A DNA stretch of 64,000 bases from Nocardia sp. BMG111209. GTDB lineage: Bacteria > Actinomycetota > Actinomycetes > Mycobacteriales > Mycobacteriaceae. The position numbers and the translations under genes are program-made. The DNA lies in contig NZ_KB907307.1 of NCBI RefSeq assembly GCF_000381925.1, positions 3,658,001-3,722,000 of the forward strand, read 5' to 3'. Positions 29,528 through 37,428 of the stretch are shown here, piece after piece (position 1 is the first letter of the stretch; each line of letters opens with the position of its first letter). The notes beneath the pieces are model-generated. The model was not told the origin of the DNA. It did not search any database and saw nothing but the letters and a program-made list of their open reading frames with translations.

Positions 29528-30640
29528 ATGCAGACAACCGAACCAGCACGAACGGCCGATCAGATGCGTACCACGGAACCAGCACGAACGCCTGAACCGA
29601 TGGCAGCCGCCGACATGGCTCGAACGGCCGAGGCCACCAGGGTGATCGCATCCGCGCGGCCGGTCGAGGTGCTCGGGAAAGGTGGCAGGGGGCGGTGGGG
29701 TGATCTGGTGCGGTGGGGGCCTGCCGGGCTGGTGGGCGTCTGGGTCCTGGCGCAGATCGCTTATCCGTTGACCGCGGGGGCCGGGCGGGATGCGGTGACC
29801 GTGGTAGTGGTGTTGCTGGCGGCGGGGATTGCGGGGTGGCATGCCTGGGTGAGCGGTGGGGTGTGGCGGGTCGCGGGGTTGCTGGTGGTCGTGGCGGGGG
29901 TCGGGCTGGTGGCCGAGATCGTCGGTACCGCTTGGGGATTTCCGTTCGGGTGTTACAGGTATGCGGCCGCGCGGCTGGGGCCGGAGGTCGCGGGGGTGCC
30001 GTTGGTGGTGCCGTTGGCGTGGGTCGGCGGGTGGTATCCGGTGCGGGTGGTGGCGGGGCGGTTGTCCCGGCGGGCGGGGGTGCGGGTCGTGCTGACGGCG
30101 GTGGGGGCCGTGGGGTGGGATCTGTTCCTGGATCCGCAGATGGTCGCCGACGGGCAGTGGGTGTGGTGTTCCGCGTGGCGAGGATTGCCGGGGCTGGCGG
30201 GGATTCCGTTCACCAACTTCCTGGGCTGGTTCGGGGTGGCACTGGTGATGGCTGGGTTGTGGGAGGTGGTGGATCGGCGGGGGGCGCGGGAGGGCGGCGT
30301 GGATGGGCCGCGGTGGGCAAGCGCGGATGAGCGGTCGGCAGCGAGGACGGATGAGCGACTGGTCGGCGGTGGGGATGGGCGGCCGTGGACGGGCACGGAT
30401 GAACGGTTGACAGCGGCTGCGGATGAGCGGCTCGGGGCCGGTGTGGGTGGATGGCCGGGGGCCGGGGTGGATCTGCTCGCTGCGGTGCCGGTGGGGATGT
30501 TTCTGTGGACGTGGCTCGGATCGGCGCTGGCGCATGCGGTTTTTCTGCACCTGCCGTGGTCGGCGGCCTATGGATTCGCCGGGATGGGGGTGCTCGGGGT
30601 GCCGTTGGTGTGGTCGCTCGCGGGTTTCCGGCGAACGTGA
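29528..30640 (+). CDS. CruF-type carotenoid hydratase family protein with repeat insertions
   Basis: This 370-residue polytopic membrane protein belongs to the carotenoid biosynthesis protein family (DUF422/CruF), whose characterised members hydrate the C-1',2' double bond of acyclic carotenoid ends. Recognisable segments are WGFPFGCYRYAAARLG, GWDLFLDPQMVADGQWVW and GLAGIPFTNFLGWFGVAL. About seven helices are visible. Two parts look foreign to the family. The first is an N-terminal array of 12-residue units (TEPARTADQMRT, TEPARTPEPMAA, ADMARTAEATRV). The second is a loop of five DER-type repeats (about residues 263-305) before the last helices. Codon use here is unusually G-rich on the sense strand. 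The ribosome site is weak. Confidence 0.82.
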   Translation: MQTTEPARTADQMRTTEPARTPEPMAAADMARTAEATRVIASARPVEVLGKGGRGRWGDLVRWGPAGLVGVWVLAQIAYPLTAGAGRDAVTVVVVLLAAGIAGWHAWVSGGVWRVAGLLVVVAGVGLVAEIVGTAWGFPFGCYRYAAARLGPEVAGVPLVVPLAWVGGWYPVRVVAGRLSRRAGVRVVLTAVGAVGWDLFLDPQMVADGQWVWCSAWRGLPGLAGIPFTNFLGWFGVALVMAGLWEVVDRRGAREGGVDGPRWASADERSAARTDERLVGGGDGRPWTGTDERLTAAADERLGAGVGGWPGAGVDLLAAVPVGMFLWTWLGSALAHAVFLHLPWSAAYGFAGMGVLGVPLVWSLAGFRRT

Positions 30641-30721
30641 CCAACCGGTCGTGCCGAACGTGATCATGCTGCGTCCCGCTGTATGCGGCTCGGACCGGCC
30701 GATCGTGGCACGATAAGACCC

Positions 30722-31465
30722 GTGCAGCCGAGTCCGACTCATTTTCAGCCCGAACCAGCCCGGCACGAACGGGGCATTACGCCGGGGGCGCGACGCCGCC
30801 GGATCTGGCCGGTGCTGCTGCTGGTGGCGATGCTGACGCCGCTACTGGCCGGATGCCTTCGCGTGCAGGTTTCGATGGGCGTGTCGTCCAACGATCGGGT
30901 GTCGGGGCGGATCGTCGCCGCGGTGGTGCCCACCGGGCCGGCCGACAAGGGGCCGCAGCTGAAGGTGCCGGACACCCTCACCAGCAAGGTGCGGGTCGAA
31001 CCGTATTCGCAGGACGGCTATTCCGGCAGTCAGGTCTACTTCGACGATCTGACCTTCGGTGAGGTGCAGCAACTGGGCGGCCTGTCGGATCAGGCGCAGG
31101 GCATGTTCACCCTCTCGTTCGTCCGCTCGGGCGACAACGTCTCGCTGACCGGCCGGGTCGATCTGAAGGCGGTGCCGGAGCAGGGTTCCGACATCCAGTT
31201 CAAGGTCGCGTTCCCGGCCCGGGTGGCGACCACCAACGGCACCCGCGAGGGTGATTCGGTCGTGTCCTGGAAGCTGCCCGCCGGTGATGTGAGCACGCTG
31301 CGCGCGGAGGCCTCGTACGCCGATCCGAACACCCGGTCGTTCGCCGCGTGGGCGGGCATCGTCGGCGGCATCACGCTCGCCGCCGCCGCGCTCGCGGCCG
31401 TGCTGGCCTATGTCAGCCGCAATCCCGACCCGCAGCGCCCGGCCCGGCGGCGGCAGCACGTGTGA
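30722..31465 (+). CDS. lppM: Lipoprotein LppM
   Basis: This 247-residue lipoprotein is the homologue of mycobacterial LppM (Rv2171), linked to phosphatidylinositol-mannoside/lipoarabinomannan handling and phagosome behaviour. It has a basic N-terminus, a hydrophobic stretch and the lipobox LLAGC (Cys about residue 46). A beta-rich extracellular domain follows (VSMGVSSNDRVSGRIVAAVV onward). A C-terminal membrane helix (about 212-236) ends in a basic tail. The GTG at 30722 is chosen. Its stop overlaps the next gene as GTGA, so this envelope protein is coupled to a glycosyltransferase that is not in the same place in M. tuberculosis. Confidence 0.9.
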   Translation: MQPSPTHFQPEPARHERGITPGARRRRIWPVLLLVAMLTPLLAGCLRVQVSMGVSSNDRVSGRIVAAVVPTGPADKGPQLKVPDTLTSKVRVEPYSQDGYSGSQVYFDDLTFGEVQQLGGLSDQAQGMFTLSFVRSGDNVSLTGRVDLKAVPEQGSDIQFKVAFPARVATTNGTREGDSVVSWKLPAGDVSTLRAEASYADPNTRSFAAWAGIVGGITLAAAALAAVLAYVSRNPDPQRPARRRQHV

Positions 31466-32655
31466 AGATCCTCGTCGCCGCCGGGACCGGCATCGCGGCC
31501 GCGGGTTGTGTGCTCGCGGCGGTGAACCGGCTGACCGTGCGCCGGCTCGGCCCCCGGACGCCGGCCGTGATCGAACCGGTCACGGTGTGCATCCCGGCCC
31601 GCGACGAGGCCCGCCGGCTGCCGGACCTGATCGCCGATCTCCAGGCGCAGCGCGGGATCTCGCGGTTGCAGGTGCTGATCCTCGACGACGACTCCGCCGA
31701 CGACACCAACGCCGCCGCGCTCGAGGCCATCGGCGACGACACCCGGTTCACCCTCCTGGACAGCGCGGCCGGACCCGGGCCGGGCTGGACCGGCAAGACC
31801 GCCGCCTGCACTCGCCTGGCCGAATTCGCCTACGCCACCGACGATCCCGAGGAGGGACCGACCGGGGTGCTGATCTTCCTCGACGCCGACGTCCGGCTGG
31901 AGCCCACCGCGCTGGCGGCGGCGGTCGGTGAATTACGTTCCGGCGCAGTCGCTCTGGTCGCACCGTGGCCGTTCCAGCGCACCGGATCGATGGCGGAGGC
32001 GCTGGTGCAGCCGCTGCTGTGCTGGTCCTGGGCCGGCACCCTGCCGATCGCGCTGGCCAACCGCAGCCGGCGCCCGTCGACGGTCGTCTCCTGCGGGCAG
32101 TTCCTCACCCTCGACGCCGCCGCGTACCGCGCGGTCGGCGGGCATGCCGCGGTCGCCGGCGCCGTCACCGAGGACCTGGCCCTGGCCCGCCTGCTGCGCC
32201 GGGCCGGGCACCGCACCGCCCTGGTCGTCGCGGGCCGGCTGGCGAGCACTCGGATGTATTCCGGCGCAACGGAACTCGAGAACGGCTACACCCGCTGGCT
32301 GTGGTCGGCGTACGGCTCCCCCACCGGCAGCGTCGCCGTCGGCGCCATGACGACGCTCGCCTATGTCGTCCCGCCCCTGGCCGCACTGCTCGGCCGCGGC
32401 GACACCCGCCGCCTCGGCCTGCTCGGGTACGCGAGCGCGGTCGGCAGCCGCCTGCTGGCCCGCTCCCTCGAATCCGGCAGCGCCCCGAGCCTTTCCGACA
32501 CCGGCGCCGCCCTGGCCCACCCCTTCTCGATCGCCGCCTACCTCACCCTCTCGGCCCGCTCGCACCGCCGCCACCGCGCCGGCACCCTGCAATGGAAGGG
32601 CCGCCCCCTCGCCCGGCCCATCGGCGATACGGCGAAAAGCGCACAGCCGCGGTAG
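31462..32655 (+). CDS. Membrane family 2 glycosyltransferase (CruG-like)
   Basis: This 397-residue GT-A enzyme is anchored by an N-terminal helix and two or three C-terminal helices. The catalytic motifs are VLILDDDSADDTN, LIFLDADVRLEP, GAVTEDLALARLLRRAGH and a distal ENGYTRWLW in place of QxxRW. Proteins of this type glycosylate hydroxylated carotenoids (CruG) or lipids. Its pairing with a CruF-like gene across lppM makes a carotenoid acceptor likely, by analogy with the cruF-cruG pair of cyanobacteria. The GTG at 31462 overlaps the lppM stop. Confidence 0.82.
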   Translation: MKILVAAGTGIAAAGCVLAAVNRLTVRRLGPRTPAVIEPVTVCIPARDEARRLPDLIADLQAQRGISRLQVLILDDDSADDTNAAALEAIGDDTRFTLLDSAAGPGPGWTGKTAACTRLAEFAYATDDPEEGPTGVLIFLDADVRLEPTALAAAVGELRSGAVALVAPWPFQRTGSMAEALVQPLLCWSWAGTLPIALANRSRRPSTVVSCGQFLTLDAAAYRAVGGHAAVAGAVTEDLALARLLRRAGHRTALVVAGRLASTRMYSGATELENGYTRWLWSAYGSPTGSVAVGAMTTLAYVVPPLAALLGRGDTRRLGLLGYASAVGSRLLARSLESGSAPSLSDTGAALAHPFSIAAYLTLSARSHRRHRAGTLQWKGRPLARPIGDTAKSAQPR

Positions 32656-32789
32656 TTCGCGCGGCAGCACCGGGTCCACCACATGCGGTGCAGTCCGTGA
32701 TGCGAAAGCGTACTGACACAACACTTCCGAAATGCAATGCGGCCGAGGTTCATCGGCTCATCCGTGAGCGATCCAGCGCGCAGATCGGT
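32656..32789. other. Start of the convergent crt intergenic region
   Basis: This is the left part of the 317-bp gap between the convergent glycosyltransferase and crtB genes. Nothing recognisable was found here: no gene and no good terminator. The right part of the gap is the repeat described at 32790-33018. Confidence 0.4.
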
Positions 32790-33018
32790 ACTGAAGCGCA
32801 ACCGCGTGAAGTTCACGCTGATCAGGTCCCGAAGTAGCACCGAGGCATCGGACGGGGTCAGCGGGCCGAGCGTAGGACCGCGGTCGCGAATTGGGTTGCG
32901 TCGGTCCCGAAGTGCAATCGGGTGGGACTCCGCGCCGATCAGGCCCCGAGGATGTACCCGGCGGCGGATGGGTCAGCGGGTCGGGTGTAGGGCGGCGGTG
33001 GCGAATTGGGTTGCGGCG
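32790..33018. repeat. Two-unit tandem repeat duplicating the crtB 3' end
   Basis: Two imperfect copies of about 115 bp lie head to tail (about 32790-32904 and 32906-33018). GAATTGGGTTGCG recurs at 32888-32900 and 33003-33015. The right copy contains the last codons of crtB (ATQFATAALHPTR, stop at 32975-32973). The left copy, read the same way, still gives ATQFATAVLRSAR and a TGA at 32860-32858. It is therefore a non-functional second 3' end of crtB plus flank. Confidence 0.88.
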
Positions 33019-33908
33019 ACGCGGTATCGGCGGTGGCGGGGGACGGTGGCACGGTGTCGGAAGACCGCGTAGCCGGATTGTTCTATTCGGTCGAGAATTT
33101 CGGCGTACAGGACGGCGGCGGTGCGGATGGCGGGGCGGACCCGGGGGTGCAGGAGGTCGATGCCGGGGGTGGCGAAGCGGTAGAGGGCTCGGTTGGTGGC
33201 TATCAGGTGGGTCAGGGCGCGGCGGACGCGGAGGTCGGTGTGGCCGGTGCGGCGGCAGTGGGTGAGTACGTCGGGGTCCACGCCGAAGACGGCCAGTTCG
33301 TCGAGGGGGAGGTAGATGCGGTCGCGGTCGAGGTCCTCGGCGATGTCGCGGAGGAAGTTGGTCAGCTGGAACGCCTCGCCCAGGGCGGCGGCGGCCGGTT
33401 CCGCCTCGGCGGCGGGGACGACCGTGCCCAGGATCGGGAGCAGTTGCAGGCCGATGGCGGCCGCGGATCCGGCCATGTATTCGCGTAGTTCGGTCATGGT
33501 CGCGTAGCGGTTGCGGAATCGGGTCGTGCCGGGCACGTCCATCCGCATCGAGTCCAGGAAGGTGCGGAGGTGGGCCGGGGAGATGCCGAAGCGGGTGACG
33601 GTGTCGGCGGTGGCGGACAGGATCGGGTCGTCCGGGTCGGGGTGCGGGGCCTCGCGCAGCCGGATGCGGAGGCGGGTTTCGATATCGTCCAGGCGGGCGG
33701 CGGCGTCGGGGGCGCCGTGGTCGACGATGTCGTCGACGGTCCGGGCGAAGGCGTAGAGCGCGTGTACCGCGACGCGGCGGTCCGGGGACAGCAGGCGGGC
33801 GGCCAGGAAGTAGGTGCGGCCGTGGACGGCGGCGACGGCCCGGCAATACCGGTAGGCGGCGGCCAGGGTCTCCCGGTCGGTGAGGGACCCTGCCGGGCCG
33901 GAGTTCAC
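32973..33908 (-). CDS. crtB: Phytoene synthase
   Basis: This enzyme condenses two geranylgeranyl diphosphates into phytoene, the first committed carotenoid step (311 residues). The Asp-rich motifs are FARTVDDIVDH and NFLRDIAEDLDRDRIYLP. YRYCRAVAAVHGRTYFLA and YMAGSAAAIGLQLLPILG are also typical. The GTG at 33908 overlaps the stop of the mannosyltransferase gene (GTGA), so a carotenoid enzyme is translationally coupled to a lipoglycan enzyme. Its 3' end is partly duplicated downstream. Confidence 0.95.
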   Translation of the reverse strand: MNSGPAGSLTDRETLAAAYRYCRAVAAVHGRTYFLAARLLSPDRRVAVHALYAFARTVDDIVDHGAPDAAARLDDIETRLRIRLREAPHPDPDDPILSATADTVTRFGISPAHLRTFLDSMRMDVPGTTRFRNRYATMTELREYMAGSAAAIGLQLLPILGTVVPAAEAEPAAAALGEAFQLTNFLRDIAEDLDRDRIYLPLDELAVFGVDPDVLTHCRRTGHTDLRVRRALTHLIATNRALYRFATPGIDLLHPRVRPAIRTAAVLYAEILDRIEQSGYAVFRHRATVPRHRRYRVAATQFATAALHPTR

Positions 33909-35509
33909 GGCCGGGGTTTACCCGTGTCGGCGCGCAACCGCAGGGGGTCCACCGTCCGCAGGGAGAAGGCCGCGATCACGGCGACGAAGGTGGCGGCCGC
34001 GACGTGCCAGAAGTTGTACAGGCCGATCGATCCGCCCGGCTGGAAGACCAGCATCAGCCAGGTGCACAGGCCGACCAGCAGCATGAGGGTGGGGGCCGAC
34101 AGGGTGAAGCCGGCGGCCAGCGCCAGCGGCCACGAGTAGTACCAGGGCAGCGCGGCCGGGGAGAGGATCACGATGCCGACGAAGGCGATCAGGATGCCGA
34201 GCACGGCCTCCCGCTCGGAGTTCTTGAACCGCCACCAGGCCCACGCCAGGATCGCCACCAGGCCGAGCATGCACAACAGGCGCGTGTAGACGAGCACGTC
34301 ACCGAGACGCAGGGGGGTCACCCACGTGACCATGTGCGCCAGGATGGTCGGCAGCGAGAGCCAGTTGATGATCTTCTTCGAGCCGGACAGCGCGCTGAGC
34401 CAGCCGAGGCCTACCCCGGCGGCCGCGGAGGAGGCGACGAACACCGCCGCGAACACCGACAGGCCCAGCCCGCCGATCTTCGCGAAGGTCCACAGCGGAT
34501 GCGGTAGCGGGCCCTTGTTCTCGGCCGCGCGTCTCTCTCGTTCGTGGATCATCCAGATCCACACCAGGAAGGGCAGCGCGACCCCCGCGGTGGCCTTGAT
34601 GGCGACGCCGACCGCCACCACCACGATCCCGCCCGCGTGGTGATGTTCGAGCACCAGCGCGATACCCGCGGCCATCAGGCCGACCATGAGCATCTCGTTG
34701 TGGGCGCCGCCGATCAGGTGGATCAGCACCAGCGGATTGAGCACCGCGAGCCACAGCGCCACCGTCGGCTTGCCGCCGAGGTGTTTGGTGAGGTGCGGGA
34801 CCGCCCACATCATCAGCGCCAGGCCGGGCAGCATCACCAGCCGCATCGCGATCGTCCCGGCCACCACGTTCGAGCCGGTGACCATGGTGATGAGCCGCCC
34901 GAGCAGCAGGAAGATCGGACCGTAGGGGGCGGTGGTGGTGGTCCAGACCGGGCTCACATTGTCCAGCAGCACACCGGGATTCACCACCGGGCCGACCTTG
35001 TACGGGTCGAAACCGTCGCGCAGCAGCGCGCCCTGGGCGAGATACGAGTAGACGTCCTGGCTGAACATCGGGACCGAGAACAGCAGCGGGAAGATCCAGA
35101 TGGCGACGATCCAGCGCAGCTCGGTGAGGCTCACGGTGCTCTCGTAGCCGGCGTATCCGAGCGTGATACGGCCGAGCCGCACCCAGGCCAGGATCATCGC
35201 CAGTACGCCCAGCCAGACCACGATGGTCGCGAGCGCGTAGCCGTGCCCGAATCGCAACCAGGACAGGTGCGCCTCTTCGAGCAGGGGGTCGCGGCGGCGG
35301 ACGGCGCCCGCGCCGAGCCCGCCGGCGGTCATCATCAGGGAGCCCCAGAAGCCGAGCAGCGCGGCATGTCCCTCGGGGCTGCGGAAGAAGTCGGCGGCGG
35401 TACGCATCCGCCGGCGGGGAGTGTCGGGCAGCACGACCGACTCCAGGCCGGTGACCTGGGCGGTCATCGGTCGGGGCCTGGTGGCGATATCCGGTTCAGG
35501 GGTCGGCAT
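33905..35509 (-). CDS. mptA: Alpha-(1->6)-mannosyltransferase MptA-type
   Basis: This polytopic GT-C enzyme uses polyprenyl-phosphate mannose to extend the alpha-1,6-mannan backbone of lipomannan on the outer face of the membrane (534 residues, about 12 helices). SQDVYSYLAQGALLRDGFDPY in the first large extracytoplasmic loop is the family's acidic motif. It matches Rv2174 in neighbourhood (next to idsA2 and the MTHFR-like gene). The ATG at 35509 has GGGGGAA upstream. A -10-like TAAACT at 35577-35572 suggests its own promoter, so it and crtB may form a transcript separate from crtE-crtI. Confidence 0.9.
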   Translation of the reverse strand: MPTPEPDIATRPRPMTAQVTGLESVVLPDTPRRRMRTAADFFRSPEGHAALLGFWGSLMMTAGGLGAGAVRRRDPLLEEAHLSWLRFGHGYALATIVVWLGVLAMILAWVRLGRITLGYAGYESTVSLTELRWIVAIWIFPLLFSVPMFSQDVYSYLAQGALLRDGFDPYKVGPVVNPGVLLDNVSPVWTTTTAPYGPIFLLLGRLITMVTGSNVVAGTIAMRLVMLPGLALMMWAVPHLTKHLGGKPTVALWLAVLNPLVLIHLIGGAHNEMLMVGLMAAGIALVLEHHHAGGIVVVAVGVAIKATAGVALPFLVWIWMIHERERRAAENKGPLPHPLWTFAKIGGLGLSVFAAVFVASSAAAGVGLGWLSALSGSKKIINWLSLPTILAHMVTWVTPLRLGDVLVYTRLLCMLGLVAILAWAWWRFKNSEREAVLGILIAFVGIVILSPAALPWYYSWPLALAAGFTLSAPTLMLLVGLCTWLMLVFQPGGSIGLYNFWHVAAATFVAVIAAFSLRTVDPLRLRADTGKPRP

Positions 35510-35633
35510 AGTTCGTCGTTCCCCCCGGAAAGTCGGTGCGGTCGGGAAACCGCGGCTGATAGGTCGCCGCTAGTTTAGTGGTACGTCGGCAGCACTGGCG
35601 CGCCGGTTCGCCCGGATCTCGCCCGGGCATCGG

Positions 35634-37412
35634 TCACAGTTCACCCGCGACCCGCTCAGCGGCCAGTTTTCCGGAGAGCAGGGTGGTGGGCACCCCGACC
35701 CCGGGGGTGGTTCCGCAACCGGCCAGCACCACGTTCGTGGCCGTCCGCGGCAGATTGCGGGTGCGGAACGGACCGGTCTGCCGGAACAGGTGCGCGGCCG
35801 AGAACGGCGTGCCCGCGAGCATTCCCTTCGCCTGCCAGGCGGCCGGGGTATCGAGGTGGTCGACAGTGAAATATGTGGCGATACCGTGATATCCGCGATC
35901 TTCCAGCAATGTCAGCAGCCCGGTCAGGTAGGCCGGTCCGGTGCGATCCCAGTCCAGCGGGGCGGCGTCGAGGTTGGGGCAGGGGGCCAGCAGCGACAGC
36001 GGTTCGTGACGGCCGGTCGGGCGGTCCACGAACATCGCGGGATCGGTGAGCGCGGGGCGGGTCAGCAGCAGCGAGGGATCGCTCATCGTCCGGCCCCGGC
36101 CGGGCCGGGCGGCGATCTCGGCGAACGTGCGGTCCCAGGCGCGGCCGAAGTCGATGGTGTGATGGGCTTGTACCGGCCAGCGCGCCGCCACCTCGGCGGG
36201 GACCGTGCCGTGCGCGACCACCGCGGAGGGGGCGGCGCGTAATCGCCTGGGCGGCAGGCCGAATCGCGCCAGGCTGCCGAGGTCGGCGGTGAGTATCACG
36301 GCGTCGCAGTCGAATCGGCGGCCGTCGGCGGTCCGTACCCGCTCGGCGCGGCCGTCGGCGTAGTCGATGCCGGTGACCTCGGTGCCGAGTTCCAGGTGCC
36401 CGCCGGCCGCAGTGAAGGCGGCGGCCAGTGCGGCCGGCACCGCGCGCATGCCGCCCTCGGGGAAGTAGACGCCGAGCGAGGTGTCCATGTGCGGGATCGC
36501 GCCGTAGACGCCGAGCGCCTGCGCGGGGGCGGCCCCGGCGTAGAGGGCCTGGAAGGTGAACAGGCGGGCCAGTCGCTCGTCGCCGAGGATGCGGCCGACC
36601 CGGGGGCCCAGCCGGCCGAAGCCGCCGAGCCGGGCCAGCCGCAGCAGCGCCGCACGCTTGGCCGGGATCCGGACCAGATCCAGCGGCGAATCGAAGTTGG
36701 TGTCCATGAACTCGGCGTAGGCGGCGTCGTAGACGGCCGCCAGCCAGGCCCGCAGCCGCCGGTAGCGTTCCGCCTCGGCGGGTCCGCAGGTGCGCGCGAC
36801 CTCGGCGGCCATCGCCTCCGGGTCGGAGTACACGTCGATGACGGAATCGTCGGCGAACCGGGCCCGGTAGGCCGGGGCGAGTGACCGGATCCGCAATCCC
36901 AGTGCTTCCGGCCGCGCGCCGACCGCACCCAGCGCGTCGCCGATCAGTTCCGGGACGGTGAGAATCGTTGCGCCGGAATCGATCTCGTAGTCGGGACCGC
37001 GGTACACACCGACCCGGCCACCGGGATGGTCGGCGCGCTCCAGCAGCGTCACGGCCCGCCCGGCCCCGGTCAGGTACAACGCCGCCGACAAACCCGCCAG
37101 CCCGGCACCGATCACCACGATCCGATCGGTCGGCCCACCTATGGTTCGGGCCCGCCGGGACCGCGCACTGAGCGGCAGGGCCGCCCTGCCGATCCGGCCG
37201 CCACCCACGCCCACTTCGCTGCCCTCCACACCGACTCGGCCTTCGCTGGCAACTGCCCGGTCACCGCCTGCACCGGTCCGGCCGTCGCCCGCACCGAGGC
37301 CATCCGTGCCGACCCGGCTGTCGCACACGCCGATCCATGGCCCATCCACACCGGCCCGGCCGTCACCTGTATCCGCCCCGGTATCGTCCGTGGCGGTCCG
37401 GCGGCTGGTCAT
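35634..37412 (-). CDS. crtI: Phytoene desaturase CrtI with repeat-rich N-terminal extension
   Basis: This FAD-dependent desaturase converts phytoene toward lycopene (592 residues). The dinucleotide motif is DRIVVIGAGLAGLSAALYLTGAG with ERADHPGGRVG. The bacterial CrtI C-terminal signature appears as NVVLAGCGTTPGVGVPTTLLSGKLAAERV. Normal CrtI proteins begin near the dinucleotide fold; here about 95 residues precede it, made of imperfect Gly/Asp/Val/Arg units such as GDGRAGVDG and SEGRVGVEG. Either the extension is translated or a later GTG is used; the ATG at 37412 lies 16 nt after the crtE stop. No strong ribosome site is visible for it. Confidence 0.92.
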   Translation of the reverse strand: MTSRRTATDDTGADTGDGRAGVDGPWIGVCDSRVGTDGLGAGDGRTGAGGDRAVASEGRVGVEGSEVGVGGGRIGRAALPLSARSRRARTIGGPTDRIVVIGAGLAGLSAALYLTGAGRAVTLLERADHPGGRVGVYRGPDYEIDSGATILTVPELIGDALGAVGARPEALGLRIRSLAPAYRARFADDSVIDVYSDPEAMAAEVARTCGPAEAERYRRLRAWLAAVYDAAYAEFMDTNFDSPLDLVRIPAKRAALLRLARLGGFGRLGPRVGRILGDERLARLFTFQALYAGAAPAQALGVYGAIPHMDTSLGVYFPEGGMRAVPAALAAAFTAAGGHLELGTEVTGIDYADGRAERVRTADGRRFDCDAVILTADLGSLARFGLPPRRLRAAPSAVVAHGTVPAEVAARWPVQAHHTIDFGRAWDRTFAEIAARPGRGRTMSDPSLLLTRPALTDPAMFVDRPTGRHEPLSLLAPCPNLDAAPLDWDRTGPAYLTGLLTLLEDRGYHGIATYFTVDHLDTPAAWQAKGMLAGTPFSAAHLFRQTGPFRTRNLPRTATNVVLAGCGTTPGVGVPTTLLSGKLAAERVAGEL

Positions 37413-37428
37413 GTGGTCCGGCGACCCG

